Translations under genes and position numbers: made by a program
Notes under the pieces: generated by a model
Database searches by the model: none
Told to the model about the DNA's origin: nothing
The model's input: the letters and a program-made list of their open reading frames with translations, nothing else
DNA from: an uncultured Oscillospiraceae bacterium
GTDB taxonomy: Bacteria; Bacillota; Clostridia; Oscillospirales; Acutalibacteraceae
Direction of reading: 5' to 3'
Assembly: GCA_902462665.1 (NCBI GenBank)
Contig: CABQCM010000112.1
Location: forward strand, 1 to 5,515
Length of the DNA: 5,515 bases
In this document: positions 1 to 5,515 of the stretch, one piece after another
Position numbering within the stretch: the first letter of the stretch is position 1
Layout of the letters: every line of letters begins with the position of its first letter

Positions 1-1384
1 AGTAAGCGTCGAGAATCTCGGCTGCGTCGGTCGCCGTCCTGCCCTCGGGCAGAGAAAGCGGGAAATCGCTATTATAAAAGTAGTCGAAATAGTCCAAAAG
101 CTCGTCCCACTTAGCGATGTCCTTACGGGGCTTCTTCCCTCCGCGGTCGATGGAAAGCATGGCCTTGGCGTAGGCCGGGTCGCCCTCCAGACGCTCGGAT
201 AAAGCGGGGGAAAACTCGGCCGCCCAGGCACGGGCAAGCTCGAACACCTGCTCGGCGCTCATGCGGGAGATGACATTTTTGCTTACATCAGTAAACTTAA
301 CCAGATCAAACAGCGCGCCCGAGGGGGACATTTTTTTAAAGGAGAAAGCAAAGTCCTCGCAGGGAGCGTCGGGATTGGCCCTGCGCCAATCCTCAAAATT
401 GGAATTCATTAAAGTGAGCAGGTATTCCTTGACCGACGCGGCGGGATAGCCCTGATGGATAAAATATAACACCGCAAATTCCGGATCCTTGCGTTTGGAG
501 AATTTACGTTTCCCCCCGTTTTCCTCCTTCATCAAGGGAGCAATGTGGGCGTATTTGGGCGGTTTAAAGCCAAGCAGCCGGAAAAGCTGCAAATGAATCG
601 GGGTGGAAGCAATCCACTCGTCCCCCCGCACAACCAGATTGGTGCGCATCAAATGGTCGTCCACCGCGTGGGCGAAGTGATAGGTAGGAATGCCGTCAGC
701 CTTCAGCAGCACGATATCCTGCATGTTTTCGGGCATTTCAATTTTGCCTTTAATCAAATCGTTAAAAATGACCTTGCCGTCTTCCTTGCCCGGCGAGCGC
801 AACCGCACGACATAAGGCTGCCCAGCTTCGATGCGCTCTTTTGCTTCCTCAAACGAGATATCGCGGTGAACCGCCCACTCGCCCCAGTAACCGGGGGTAA
901 GCTTTTGCGCCTCCTGCCGTTGGCGGATGGCATCCAACTCCTCCGCCGTGCAGAAGCAGGGATAGGCCAGCCCCTGTTCCACCAGCCGCTTGACATAGAC
1001 ATGGTAAATTTCCCGCCGGCAGCTTTGCTGATAGGGGCCGTACGCGCCCTTTTCCTCCTGCTGGCCAATCATTCCCTCGTCGGGCGAAAGCCCGAAACGG
1101 GAGAGATCGTCGAGAATTTGATGGATTCCGTCCTCCACCTCGCGTTTGTGGTCGGTGTCTTCGATGCGGATATAAAAGACCCCGCCCGAGGTGTGGGCGG
1201 CGCGCTCGCTGACAAAGGAGGAAAAAAGATTCCCCAAATGCATGTGCCCGGTCGGGCTGGGGGCGAAGCGACAGATTTTGGCCGCCTCGTTGCATTCCCG
1301 GTTTGGATAGCGAGCCTCCAGCTCGTCCGGCGTGACGCTACAATCGGGAAAAAGCAGCGCGGCCATGGCTTTGGTATCGTTCAT
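1..1384 (-). CDS. gltX: Glutamate--tRNA ligase, C-terminus cut by window edge
   Basis: This cytoplasmic class I aminoacyl-tRNA synthetase charges tRNA-Glu with glutamate using ATP. The frame is open from the ATG at 1384 to the window edge, giving 461 codons. An N-terminal extension of about 38 residues precedes RFAPSPTG. The HIGH signature is HLGN at residues 49-52, followed by RIEDTD at 73-78, and the KMSKS loop is KFSKR at 294-298. A C-F-C pair at 143-145 looks like the first half of the GluRS zinc site, but no matching second half is obvious near GYWGEW. The remaining sequence is the start of the helical anticodon-binding region. Clostridial members of this type are about 550 residues as I recall, so roughly 90 are missing. 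The start at 1384 is preceded by GAGAGGG with 10-nt spacing; Met7 is a weaker alternative. It lies after a terminator and has its own promoter, so it is probably transcribed separately from the protease operon. Confidence 0.95.
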   Translation of the reverse strand, partial: MNDTKAMAALLFPDCSVTPDELEARYPNRECNEAAKICRFAPSPTGHMHLGNLFSSFVSERAAHTSGGVFYIRIEDTDHKREVEDGIHQILDDLSRFGLSPDEGMIGQQEEKGAYGPYQQSCRREIYHVYVKRLVEQGLAYPCFCTAEELDAIRQRQEAQKLTPGYWGEWAVHRDISFEEAKERIEAGQPYVVRLRSPGKEDGKVIFNDLIKGKIEMPENMQDIVLLKADGIPTYHFAHAVDDHLMRTNLVVRGDEWIASTPIHLQLFRLLGFKPPKYAHIAPLMKEENGGKRKFSKRKDPEFAVLYFIHQGYPAASVKEYLLTLMNSNFEDWRRANPDAPCEDFAFSFKKMSPSGALFDLVKFTDVSKNVISRMSAEQVFELARAWAAEFSPALSERLEGDPAYAKAMLSIDRGGKKPRKDIAKWDELLDYFDYFYNSDFPLSLPEGRTATDAAEILDAY

Positions 1385-1448
1385 GGTTTTTCAACCCTCT
1401 CTGTGGAGCCGGTGCGATGCAACACGCTCATAAAATATATTCTTTAAC

Positions 1449-1477
1449 ATTATCGCAGAAACCATGCGGAATATCAA
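1449..1477 (-). promoter_or_regulatory. Sigma-A-type promoter of gltX
   Basis: Read on the minus strand, a -35 box TTGATA (1472-1477) and a -10 box GATAAT (1449-1454) are separated by exactly 17 nt. Each matches the consensus at five of six positions, and TG one base before the -10 makes it an extended -10. Transcription should start near 1441-1442, leaving a leader of about 57 nt. That leader is too short for a T-box, so no tRNA-dependent control of gltX is visible. Confidence 0.75.
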
Positions 1478-1517
1478 CCATATTTTACATTTGCGGGTTA
1501 AATTTCTTTGATTCTTG

Positions 1518-1548
1518 AAAAAACCGGATGCAGAAAAACTGCATCCGG
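1518..1548 (-). terminator. Rho-independent terminator of the protease/lipoprotein operon
   Basis: A perfect 10-bp inverted repeat (1524-1533 with 1539-1548) encloses a 5-nt loop. On the minus strand it is followed at once by six T residues (1518-1523). The plus strand has no U tract after the stem, so it works for minus-strand transcripts. It begins 34 nt after the stop codon of the last lipoprotein gene and lies upstream of the gltX promoter, which separates the two transcription units. Confidence 0.93.
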
Positions 1549-1578
1549 GATAAATTGTATGGCAACTGTTTTTTGGGG

Positions 1579-2448
1579 CGCTTTAGAACCACCGCGTAGG
1601 CGGAGTATCCTCACCGCTCTGCTGGGGAACGATCTCGGTAACGCCTTCCACATCGGATTGTTTCACTTCCAGCAGGGTTTGACGTCCACCGCCGGCGGTC
1701 AGCACGCAGTAAACTTTATTCGGATCAGGGTCGTCTGAGAGGGCTGTCGTATACTCGATGGTCAATTGATTACCCGAACGAACTAAGGAATGAATATAAT
1801 CGTTGAGCGAGGCGCTCCGAGCATGATATGTGGACATATAGATCAGGGCGTTTTCCTCAAAAAACGTTTCGTTGTATTTGGAGAGATAATTGCTGAAATC
1901 CAAAGGATAGGTAGAATCCGTATCCGAATCACTGGAAATCGAAGCAGTGTCCGGGGCAAATCGCTCCCGGTACTCAGCGGCGCTGCGTATCACGATGGCG
2001 CCGAATGCGTTTTTGGGAACTAGCTTGGCGAGGGAGGTGTTCGCAGAATAGAAGGGAATTTTTGCCACCCTGTCATCTACCGCCCCTACCGTAAAAGGAA
2101 TAGAGGGAGGGGATACCTGCGAAGAAGCTTCACCAGCCGAGGAAGACGCGGCCTGGGAGGCGGGCGGTTCGGGTATAGGCTGGGAGGAAGCCGGCTCTTC
2201 TTTGCTCGATACCGGCGTTTCTTCCGACGAGGGGATTTCACTGGATATCACGGGAATTTCGGACTCTGGCAGAGTGTCCTGAGACAGTACCGTATCGTTG
2301 ATTTCGGTGAATTCGCTGGACTCGCCTGTAACAGCGGCGGTGCGTTGTCTCTGGCATCCGCCAAAGGCAAGTAGACAGACAAGGCATAGCAGCAGAGGGA
2401 TGTTTCGAGATAAGCTGCGCAGAGAGTTCATAAGAGTCGCTCCTTTCT
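1579..2448. repeat. Tandem gene duplication, copy B (partner 2466-3323)
   Basis: A direct repeat covers the whole lipoprotein B gene plus its ribosome binding site. It matches 2466-3323 with a net 12-nt length difference. The outer limits are a shared CGCTTTAGAACCACC at the 3' end and GCTCCTTTCT across the ribosome binding site (plus-strand reading). Exact blocks include 57 bp (2241-2297 with 3116-3172) and 42 bp (1953-1994 with 2846-2887). Confidence 0.92.
1583..2431 (-). CDS. Putative lipoprotein B, paralogue of the adjacent lipoprotein A
   Basis: This is a predicted 282-residue membrane-anchored lipoprotein of unknown function. The chosen ATG at 2431 follows AAAGGAG with 8-nt spacing; the longer frame back to 2479 would overlap the previous stop and put charged residues before the signal peptide. 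Residues 1-25 are a lipoprotein signal (basic start, then a Leu-rich core) ending in AFGG before the lipid Cys26. Residues 27-112 form a Ser/Glu/Pro-rich, probably disordered linker. Residues about 145-265 form a mixed domain with EYRERFAPD, KYNETFFEENALIYM and LLEVKQSDVEGVTEI. The FFEENAL block followed by beta-strand-like segments resembles a domain seen in many clostridial lipoproteins and possibly related to PrcB-type proteins; this is from memory and not searched. It is the last gene of the operon. The C-terminus is TPPTRWF. Compared with gene A, residues 118-145 and 229-249 are strongly diverged. Confidence 0.88.
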   Translation of the reverse strand: MNSLRSLSRNIPLLLCLVCLLAFGGCQRQRTAAVTGESSEFTEINDTVLSQDTLPESEIPVISSEIPSSEETPVSSKEEPASSQPIPEPPASQAASSSAGEASSQVSPPSIPFTVGAVDDRVAKIPFYSANTSLAKLVPKNAFGAIVIRSAAEYRERFAPDTASISSDSDTDSTYPLDFSNYLSKYNETFFEENALIYMSTYHARSASLNDYIHSLVRSGNQLTIEYTTALSDDPDPNKVYCVLTAGGGRQTLLEVKQSDVEGVTEIVPQQSGEDTPPTRWF

Positions 2449-2465
2449 CCGGCTTTTCCCTATGA

Positions 2466-3323
2466 CGCTTTAGAACCACCAGGTAGGTGGAGTATCCTCA
2501 CCGATCTGCTGGGGAACGATTTCGGTAACGCCTTCCACATCGGATTTTTTGACTTCCAGCAGGGTTTGGCGTCCGCCGCTGGCATCCTCCATGACATAAG
2601 CTGCATAAGGACCAGAAAGGGGGGTATCCGTGACGGCCACAGTATATTCAATGGTCAATTGACTGCCAGAACGAACCAAAGAATGAATATAGTCGTTCAG
2701 TGAGCAGCTTCTGACGTGATATGTGACCATATAAATCAGGGCGTTTTCCTCAAAAAATGTTTCGTTGTATTTGGAGAGATAATCGCTAAATTTAGAACGA
2801 TAGACGGAAACCGTATCCGCGTCACTGGGAATCAGAGAGTTATCAGGGGCAAATCGCTCCCGGTACTCAGCGGCGCTGCGTATCACGGTGGCGCCAAACG
2901 TGTCGTGGATGTTTTCTCCCCAGAGAGTCATGGGATAGCCCATTTGTTCCGCCACCACCCCCACCGTAAAAGGAATGGCGGGAAGGGATACCTGCGAAGA
3001 AGCTTCATCGGCCGAGGAAGGCACAGCCTGGGAGGCAGGTTGCTCGGACACCTGCTGGGATGAAACCGGCTCTTCTTTACTCGATACCGGCGCTTCTTCC
3101 GACGAGAGGCCTTCGCTGGATATCACGGGAATTTCGGACTCTGGCAGAGTGTCCTGAGACAGTACCGTATCGCTGATTTCGGTAAATTCGCTGGGCTCGC
3201 CCGTAACAGCGGCAGTGCGCTGCTTCTGGCATCCGGCGAAGGCAAACAGGCAGGAAAAGGACAACAGCAGGGCCGTATATTGAATTATTTTATGCTGATT
3301 CTTCATACAATCGGCTCCTTTCT
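2466..3323. repeat. Tandem gene duplication, copy A (partner 1579-2448)
   Basis: This is the second unit of the direct repeat and contains lipoprotein A with its ribosome binding site. The units are separated by 17 nt. The offset between copies is 875 nt over the 5' (signal and linker) half and 887 nt at the 3' end, so all net length change lies in the C-terminal half of the genes. Confidence 0.92.
2470..3306 (-). CDS. Putative lipoprotein A, paralogue of lipoprotein B
   Basis: This is a predicted 278-residue lipoprotein that should sit on the outer face of the cytoplasmic membrane. The ATG at 3306 is preceded by AAAGGAG with 8-nt spacing. The frame extends to 3354 but would then overlap the protease stop codon, so the shorter start is preferred. 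Residues 1-25 are a signal with hydrophobic core TALLLSFSCLFAFAG, ending before lipid Cys26. Residues 27-112 are a Ser/Glu/Pro-rich linker collinear with that of gene B without gaps. The C-terminal domain (about 140-262) carries VIRSAAEYRERFAPD, KYNETFFEENALIYM, NDYIHSLVRSG and LLEVKKSDVEGVTEI. It ends in TPPTWWF. Its stop lies 38 nt before the gene B start and its start 38 nt after the protease stop, so the three are probably co-transcribed. The function is unknown; tethering, inhibiting or stabilising the upstream subtilase is one option suggested only by position. Confidence 0.9.
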   Translation of the reverse strand: MKNQHKIIQYTALLLSFSCLFAFAGCQKQRTAAVTGEPSEFTEISDTVLSQDTLPESEIPVISSEGLSSEEAPVSSKEEPVSSQQVSEQPASQAVPSSADEASSQVSLPAIPFTVGVVAEQMGYPMTLWGENIHDTFGATVIRSAAEYRERFAPDNSLIPSDADTVSVYRSKFSDYLSKYNETFFEENALIYMVTYHVRSCSLNDYIHSLVRSGSQLTIEYTVAVTDTPLSGPYAAYVMEDASGGRQTLLEVKKSDVEGVTEIVPQQIGEDTPPTWWF

Positions 3324-3344
3324 TAAAAAGTTTGCTCTTTGTCC

Positions 3345-5171
3345 TTAATACCATGCAAGAGCAAACCAGATGGTTCGGTTGGTGTTTCCATCGCGCTTAT
3401 AAAGCTGAACGGTATATACGCCGGGGGTTGGGTTGTTCCGATAGACCATTTCGGTAGAACTCATATTCAGGCAGGAATCCAACTGCTGCCCGGTAGGGGA
3501 ATACAAATACAAATCCAAATTTTGATAAGCGGAGACGCTGACCGAACCGCTGATGTGATTGGATACCCCGTTTTCCCGTATCCAGGTGGCGGATACATTG
3601 CAGGGGGATTTGAGGGAAATCTGGGTCTTAAAGTCCGCTGAGGTGAAATTGCCGGACATGTACTTGTTTTGCGACAGGATGGTATACATTCTCAGCGCGT
3701 TGATTACGCCGGCCCCCTGCTCGGCGGTCAGCCCTTCCTCCATGGTTTCTACAACGCCTCTTGTGCTGGGCACCTTGCGGTCGCAGCAGGCCGAAAGAAT
3801 GGCTTTGACCGAACGGGCCCGGCTTTTTAACGAGCTGTCGAAGTACATCATCTGCGCCGCCAGCCCCGCGACAAAGGGAGTAGCATAGCTGGTTGCGCAG
3901 TAATATCCAGAGGAATTCTCTATTTCCAGAGTGCCCGGAGCCAGCACATCGGGTTTGGCACAGCCGTCCTGGTCTCCGTTTCCTGAGGAGGAATCTTCAT
4001 TCAGTTGATCGTCTGCCAAATACGCTCCGGTCTGTTTATCGTCCACGACCCCAACGGTAATTACATTGTGGGCCAGGCCTGGAATGGAAATATCCGCACC
4101 ATTACCATCGTTTCCAGCGGATTTTACAAAAGTTACTTCGTGGGTTCCGCTAATGTGATCTACCCATTGCTCATAAACGGAATACCAATAATCTCCGCTA
4201 TTCATCCTACCAAGTCCGGCGCTCATATTGATAACACTGACACCTTGACTCAGTAAGGCTTCTACGTCATAACAAAACTCGGGCAGAGAAATGTGACCAC
4301 CAAATCCAATCGAATAAATTTGCGCCTCCGTCACCATAGCGTGAAGAATCTTGGCAACATTGGTCGCATGGGGCCTTAGTGATACATCAGAGTCGTCATA
4401 TCCATTAAGGACAGTTACTCTCCCGCCTAACGCGCTATCGCTGGTATTGGGAATCCCTAATTCGATCTGTCCGACTTTAACATCGCTTCCGGTCAGTACG
4501 CTTGCCGTAGAGTCGGCCTTGATCGTCTGCATCGACGATGCAAGGCTGTCGTCCTGCACCACGGCGTCCTGCGATAAGTCCAGAGAAAGAATCGTGGAGC
4601 TTCGGGCGGCTTTGCGAATTTCCTCCGCGCTCATGTTGACGACCATCAAGGGGGAATATTCGCTTTGGAACACCACATCGTCTTCGGCAACTTTTAACGC
4701 TCGTAGTTTTTTTGCGTTTTGGCTGCGGTATTCGGCGGTGTAGGCGCTGCGCTTTTGAGCTACATAGGTATCGGCCAGCACCCGCTTTTGCTCCCGAATT
4801 GCCTTTGTTTCCTCCAGCGCAATGCTCACCTGCTCATTGGCTTTGGCCAGATCGTTGGTTTCGACGAAGCTCATGTCGAGCTGATTCGGGTTGAAGTCTT
4901 TTTTCGTATCCAGCTGAATATTGTCGATGGTCAGGCCGGTGCGAATCTCCACCTGGCGCGCAATTTGTTCATGGTCGATATCCTGCGCCCACAGAATGAC
5001 GGGAAGCTTTTCCCCGGGCGCTGCTTCCTCCATAGCCTGCTGGAGCTGGGGAGAGATTTTGTCAGAGACGCTCACGCTGTCATCGGCGCGGACGCTGGCC
5101 GGTAACAGGTTAACGCCGATAGTAAAAGCGAGTAGCAGGGAACCTAGTTTGATTTTTAGAGCGGGCTTTAT
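3345..5171 (-). CDS. Exported subtilisin-like serine protease (S8), apparent ATA start
   Basis: This is a predicted secreted endopeptidase of about 608 residues. Residues 1-29 are a signal peptide: basic start (KPALKIK), core LGSLLLAFTIGV, and likely cleavage after SVRA. Residues 33-220 are a propeptide-like domain with a charged, coiled-coil-prone stretch at about 107-160. The catalytic domain spans about 225-500. Glu237 (QIELGIP) is where Asp is expected; His268 lies in PHATNVAK; oxyanion Asn354 in SAGNDG; nucleophile Ser428 in ATSYATPFVAG. The Glu-His, His-Asn and His-Ser distances (31, 86, 160) match the subtilisin spacing. Residues about 518-608 form a beta-rich C-terminal domain resembling PPC (YLYSPTGQQL, PGVYTVQLY). 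No cell-wall anchor is visible. GGAGG with 7-nt spacing points to the ATA at 5169-5171; the first permitted start in frame is a GTG at 5075, which would delete the signal peptide. It is first in an operon with two lipoproteins. Confidence 0.88.
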   Translation of the reverse strand: MKPALKIKLGSLLLAFTIGVNLLPASVRADDSVSVSDKISPQLQQAMEEAAPGEKLPVILWAQDIDHEQIARQVEIRTGLTIDNIQLDTKKDFNPNQLDMSFVETNDLAKANEQVSIALEETKAIREQKRVLADTYVAQKRSAYTAEYRSQNAKKLRALKVAEDDVVFQSEYSPLMVVNMSAEEIRKAARSSTILSLDLSQDAVVQDDSLASSMQTIKADSTASVLTGSDVKVGQIELGIPNTSDSALGGRVTVLNGYDDSDVSLRPHATNVAKILHAMVTEAQIYSIGFGGHISLPEFCYDVEALLSQGVSVINMSAGLGRMNSGDYWYSVYEQWVDHISGTHEVTFVKSAGNDGNGADISIPGLAHNVITVGVVDDKQTGAYLADDQLNEDSSSGNGDQDGCAKPDVLAPGTLEIENSSGYYCATSYATPFVAGLAAQMMYFDSSLKSRARSVKAILSACCDRKVPSTRGVVETMEEGLTAEQGAGVINALRMYTILSQNKYMSGNFTSADFKTQISLKSPCNVSATWIRENGVSNHISGSVSVSAYQNLDLYLYSPTGQQLDSCLNMSSTEMVYRNNPTPGVYTVQLYKRDGNTNRTIWFALAWY

Positions 5172-5183
5172 TTTCTTTCCTCC
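5169..5183 (-). promoter_or_regulatory. Strong ribosome binding site leading to an ATA codon
   Basis: On the minus strand GGAGG (5179-5183), a 7-nt spacer AAAGAAA and then ATA AAG set the start of the protease signal peptide. The divergent gene has the same layout, GGAGG, 7 nt (AAAGGCA), then ATG AGG, which supports 5169-5171 as the real initiation site. The frame is closed by a TAA at 5202-5204, and no ATG, GTG or TTG occurs between it and codon 33. Confidence 0.75.
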
Positions 5184-5217
5184 GGTTGCAATATTACCAA
5201 ATTATTGATTTGCTTAT

Positions 5218-5245
5218 ATTATATTCCAAATTAAAGGAAAGTCAA
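5218..5245 (-). promoter_or_regulatory. Promoter of the protease-lipoprotein operon
   Basis: On the minus strand the -35 box is TTGACT (5240-5245) and the -10 box is a perfect TATAAT (5218-5223), separated by 16 nt. The start point should lie near 5211, giving a leader of about 40 nt before the protease start. A short inverted repeat, TTACA-GTTT-TGTAA (5258-5271), lies just upstream of the -35 and could be an operator, but it is weak. Confidence 0.75.
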
Positions 5246-5311
5246 TTCTAAATAAGATTACAGTTTTGTAACAGTTTCCTATATTTAGAAAGCTATCTGC
5301 GGCGGCTTTGG

Positions 5312-5335
5312 ACGAATTCGTGCTTACAATATTGT
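5312..5335. promoter_or_regulatory. Two adjacent 10-bp palindromes, possible operator
   Basis: ACGAATTCGT (5312-5321) and ACAATATTGT (5326-5335) are each perfect 10-bp palindromes separated by 4 nt, with centres 14 nt apart. They lie between the two divergent promoters, about 19 nt upstream of the plus-strand -35 and about 67 nt upstream of the minus-strand -35. No regulator gene is in the window. Chance occurrence in an AT-leaning spacer is possible. Confidence 0.3.
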
Positions 5336-5353
5336 CACCTTGCTATTTTTCGC

Positions 5354-5382
5354 TTGCCTTTGCACAGGGAGGATGGTAGAAT
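5354..5382 (+). promoter_or_regulatory. Promoter of the divergent plus-strand gene
   Basis: The -35 box TTGCCT (5354-5359) and -10 box TAGAAT (5377-5382) are 17 nt apart, and TG at 5374-5375 gives an extended -10. Transcription would start near 5389, leaving about 53 nt of leader. The -35 is only a four-of-six match. Confidence 0.6.
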
Positions 5383-5396
5383 AAAACGCAGAGATT

Positions 5397-5424
5397 TCCA
5401 TCCCTCGTGCCAACGGCGGATGGA
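5397..5424 (+). other. Leader stem-loop upstream of the plus-strand gene
   Basis: TCCATCC (5397-5403) pairs perfectly with GGATGGA (5418-5424), and a few further pairs are possible inside the 14-nt loop. It falls entirely within the predicted leader and ends 5 nt before the GGAGG ribosome binding site. It has no U tract, so it is not a terminator. It could affect message stability or translation, which is inference. Confidence 0.45.
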
Positions 5425-5441
5425 GACAAGGAGGAAAGGCA

Positions 5442-5515
5442 ATGAGGATTTTGTCCAAGATCAACCGCGGGGTGATACTCACGGTGGTGGTTCTGGTGGG
5501 CGTGGCGGGCTACCT
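5442..5515 (+). CDS. Unrecognised protein with N-terminal membrane segment, cut by window edge
   Basis: Only the first 24 codons and part of the next are present. The ATG at 5442 is preceded by GGAGG (5430-5434) with a 7-nt spacer, a strong site. The peptide starts with a basic stretch (MRILSKINRG) and continues into a hydrophobic run (VILTVVVLVGVAGYL), which fits either an uncleaved membrane anchor or a signal peptide. No lipobox is visible in what is present. The gene is transcribed divergently from the protease operon across a 270-bp shared regulatory region. Function cannot be assigned from this fragment. Confidence 0.75.
   Translation, partial: MRILSKINRGVILTVVVLVGVAGY

Noticed and set aside
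849..1295. 148-codon minus-strand frame inside gltX
   Set aside because: It is an alternate frame of gltX with Arg/Pro-rich, motif-free sequence. The gltX frame is continuous, so it is not a frameshift fragment.
545..1447. 300-codon open frame on the plus strand
   Set aside because: It lies antisense to gltX, which has intact HIGH and KFSKR motifs. The frame has no ribosome binding site worth noting and no recognisable motif, so it is a GC-driven shadow.
1385..1448. T-box or other riboswitch in the gltX leader
   Set aside because: The predicted leader is only about 57 nt, with no specifier-loop or terminator/antiterminator structure.
2460..2651. 63-codon minus-strand frame at the end of lipoprotein A
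   Set aside because: It overlaps lipoprotein A in another frame and lacks a ribosome binding site. It is not a separate small protein.
2716..3063. 115-codon plus-strand frame, with a similar one at 1790-2023
   Set aside because: The two resemble each other only because they are antisense to the duplicated lipoprotein genes. Neither has a ribosome binding site.
5073..5075. GTG as the protease start
   Set aside because: It would remove a complete signal peptide that is clearly encoded upstream in frame, and it has no GGAGG-type site in front.
4719..5105. 128-codon plus-strand frame opposite the protease N-terminus
   Set aside because: It is antisense to the signal peptide and propeptide coding region, and nothing in it supports a real protein.

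Overview
The window looks like a chromosomal piece of a Gram-positive Clostridia-type bacterium, perhaps of the Oscillospirales. That placement is inference. It rests on strong AAAGGAG/GGAGG ribosome binding sites, sigma-A-type promoters, two short lipoproteins with Ser/Glu/Pro-rich linkers, and a glutamyl-tRNA synthetase with the long N-terminal extension I associate with clostridial enzymes. No mobile element, RNA gene or CRISPR array was seen.

Layout. (1) Positions 1-1384, minus: gltX, cut at its C-terminus by the window edge, with its own extended -10 promoter at 1449-1477. (2) 1518-1548: an intrinsic terminator that closes the operon upstream of gltX. (3) 1583-5171, minus: a three-gene operon. 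In transcription order it encodes an exported subtilisin-like protease and then two tandemly duplicated lipoproteins (gene A nearer the protease, gene B nearer the terminator). Each is separated from the gene before it by exactly 38 nt. (4) 5172-5441: a divergent intergenic region with a promoter on each strand, two adjacent 10-bp palindromes and a leader hairpin. (5) 5442-5515, plus: the first 24 codons of an unrecognised protein with an N-terminal membrane segment.

The operon is the interesting part. The protease has a clear signal peptide and a perfectly spaced Shine-Dalgarno, but the codon at the start position is ATA, and no ATG, GTG or TTG lies in frame between the Shine-Dalgarno and codon 33. 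Its catalytic Asp position holds Glu, while His, Asn and Ser are in place. The two lipoproteins share about four in five residues over the lipid-anchor linker but differ completely in one central segment. Their C-terminal half resembles a secreted domain found in many clostridial lipoproteins, possibly related to PrcB, the lipoprotein partner of the Treponema dentilisin protease. A working hypothesis is a cell-surface proteolytic module: an exported variant subtilase with two membrane-tethered, diverging partners. gltX is probably an unrelated housekeeping neighbour.
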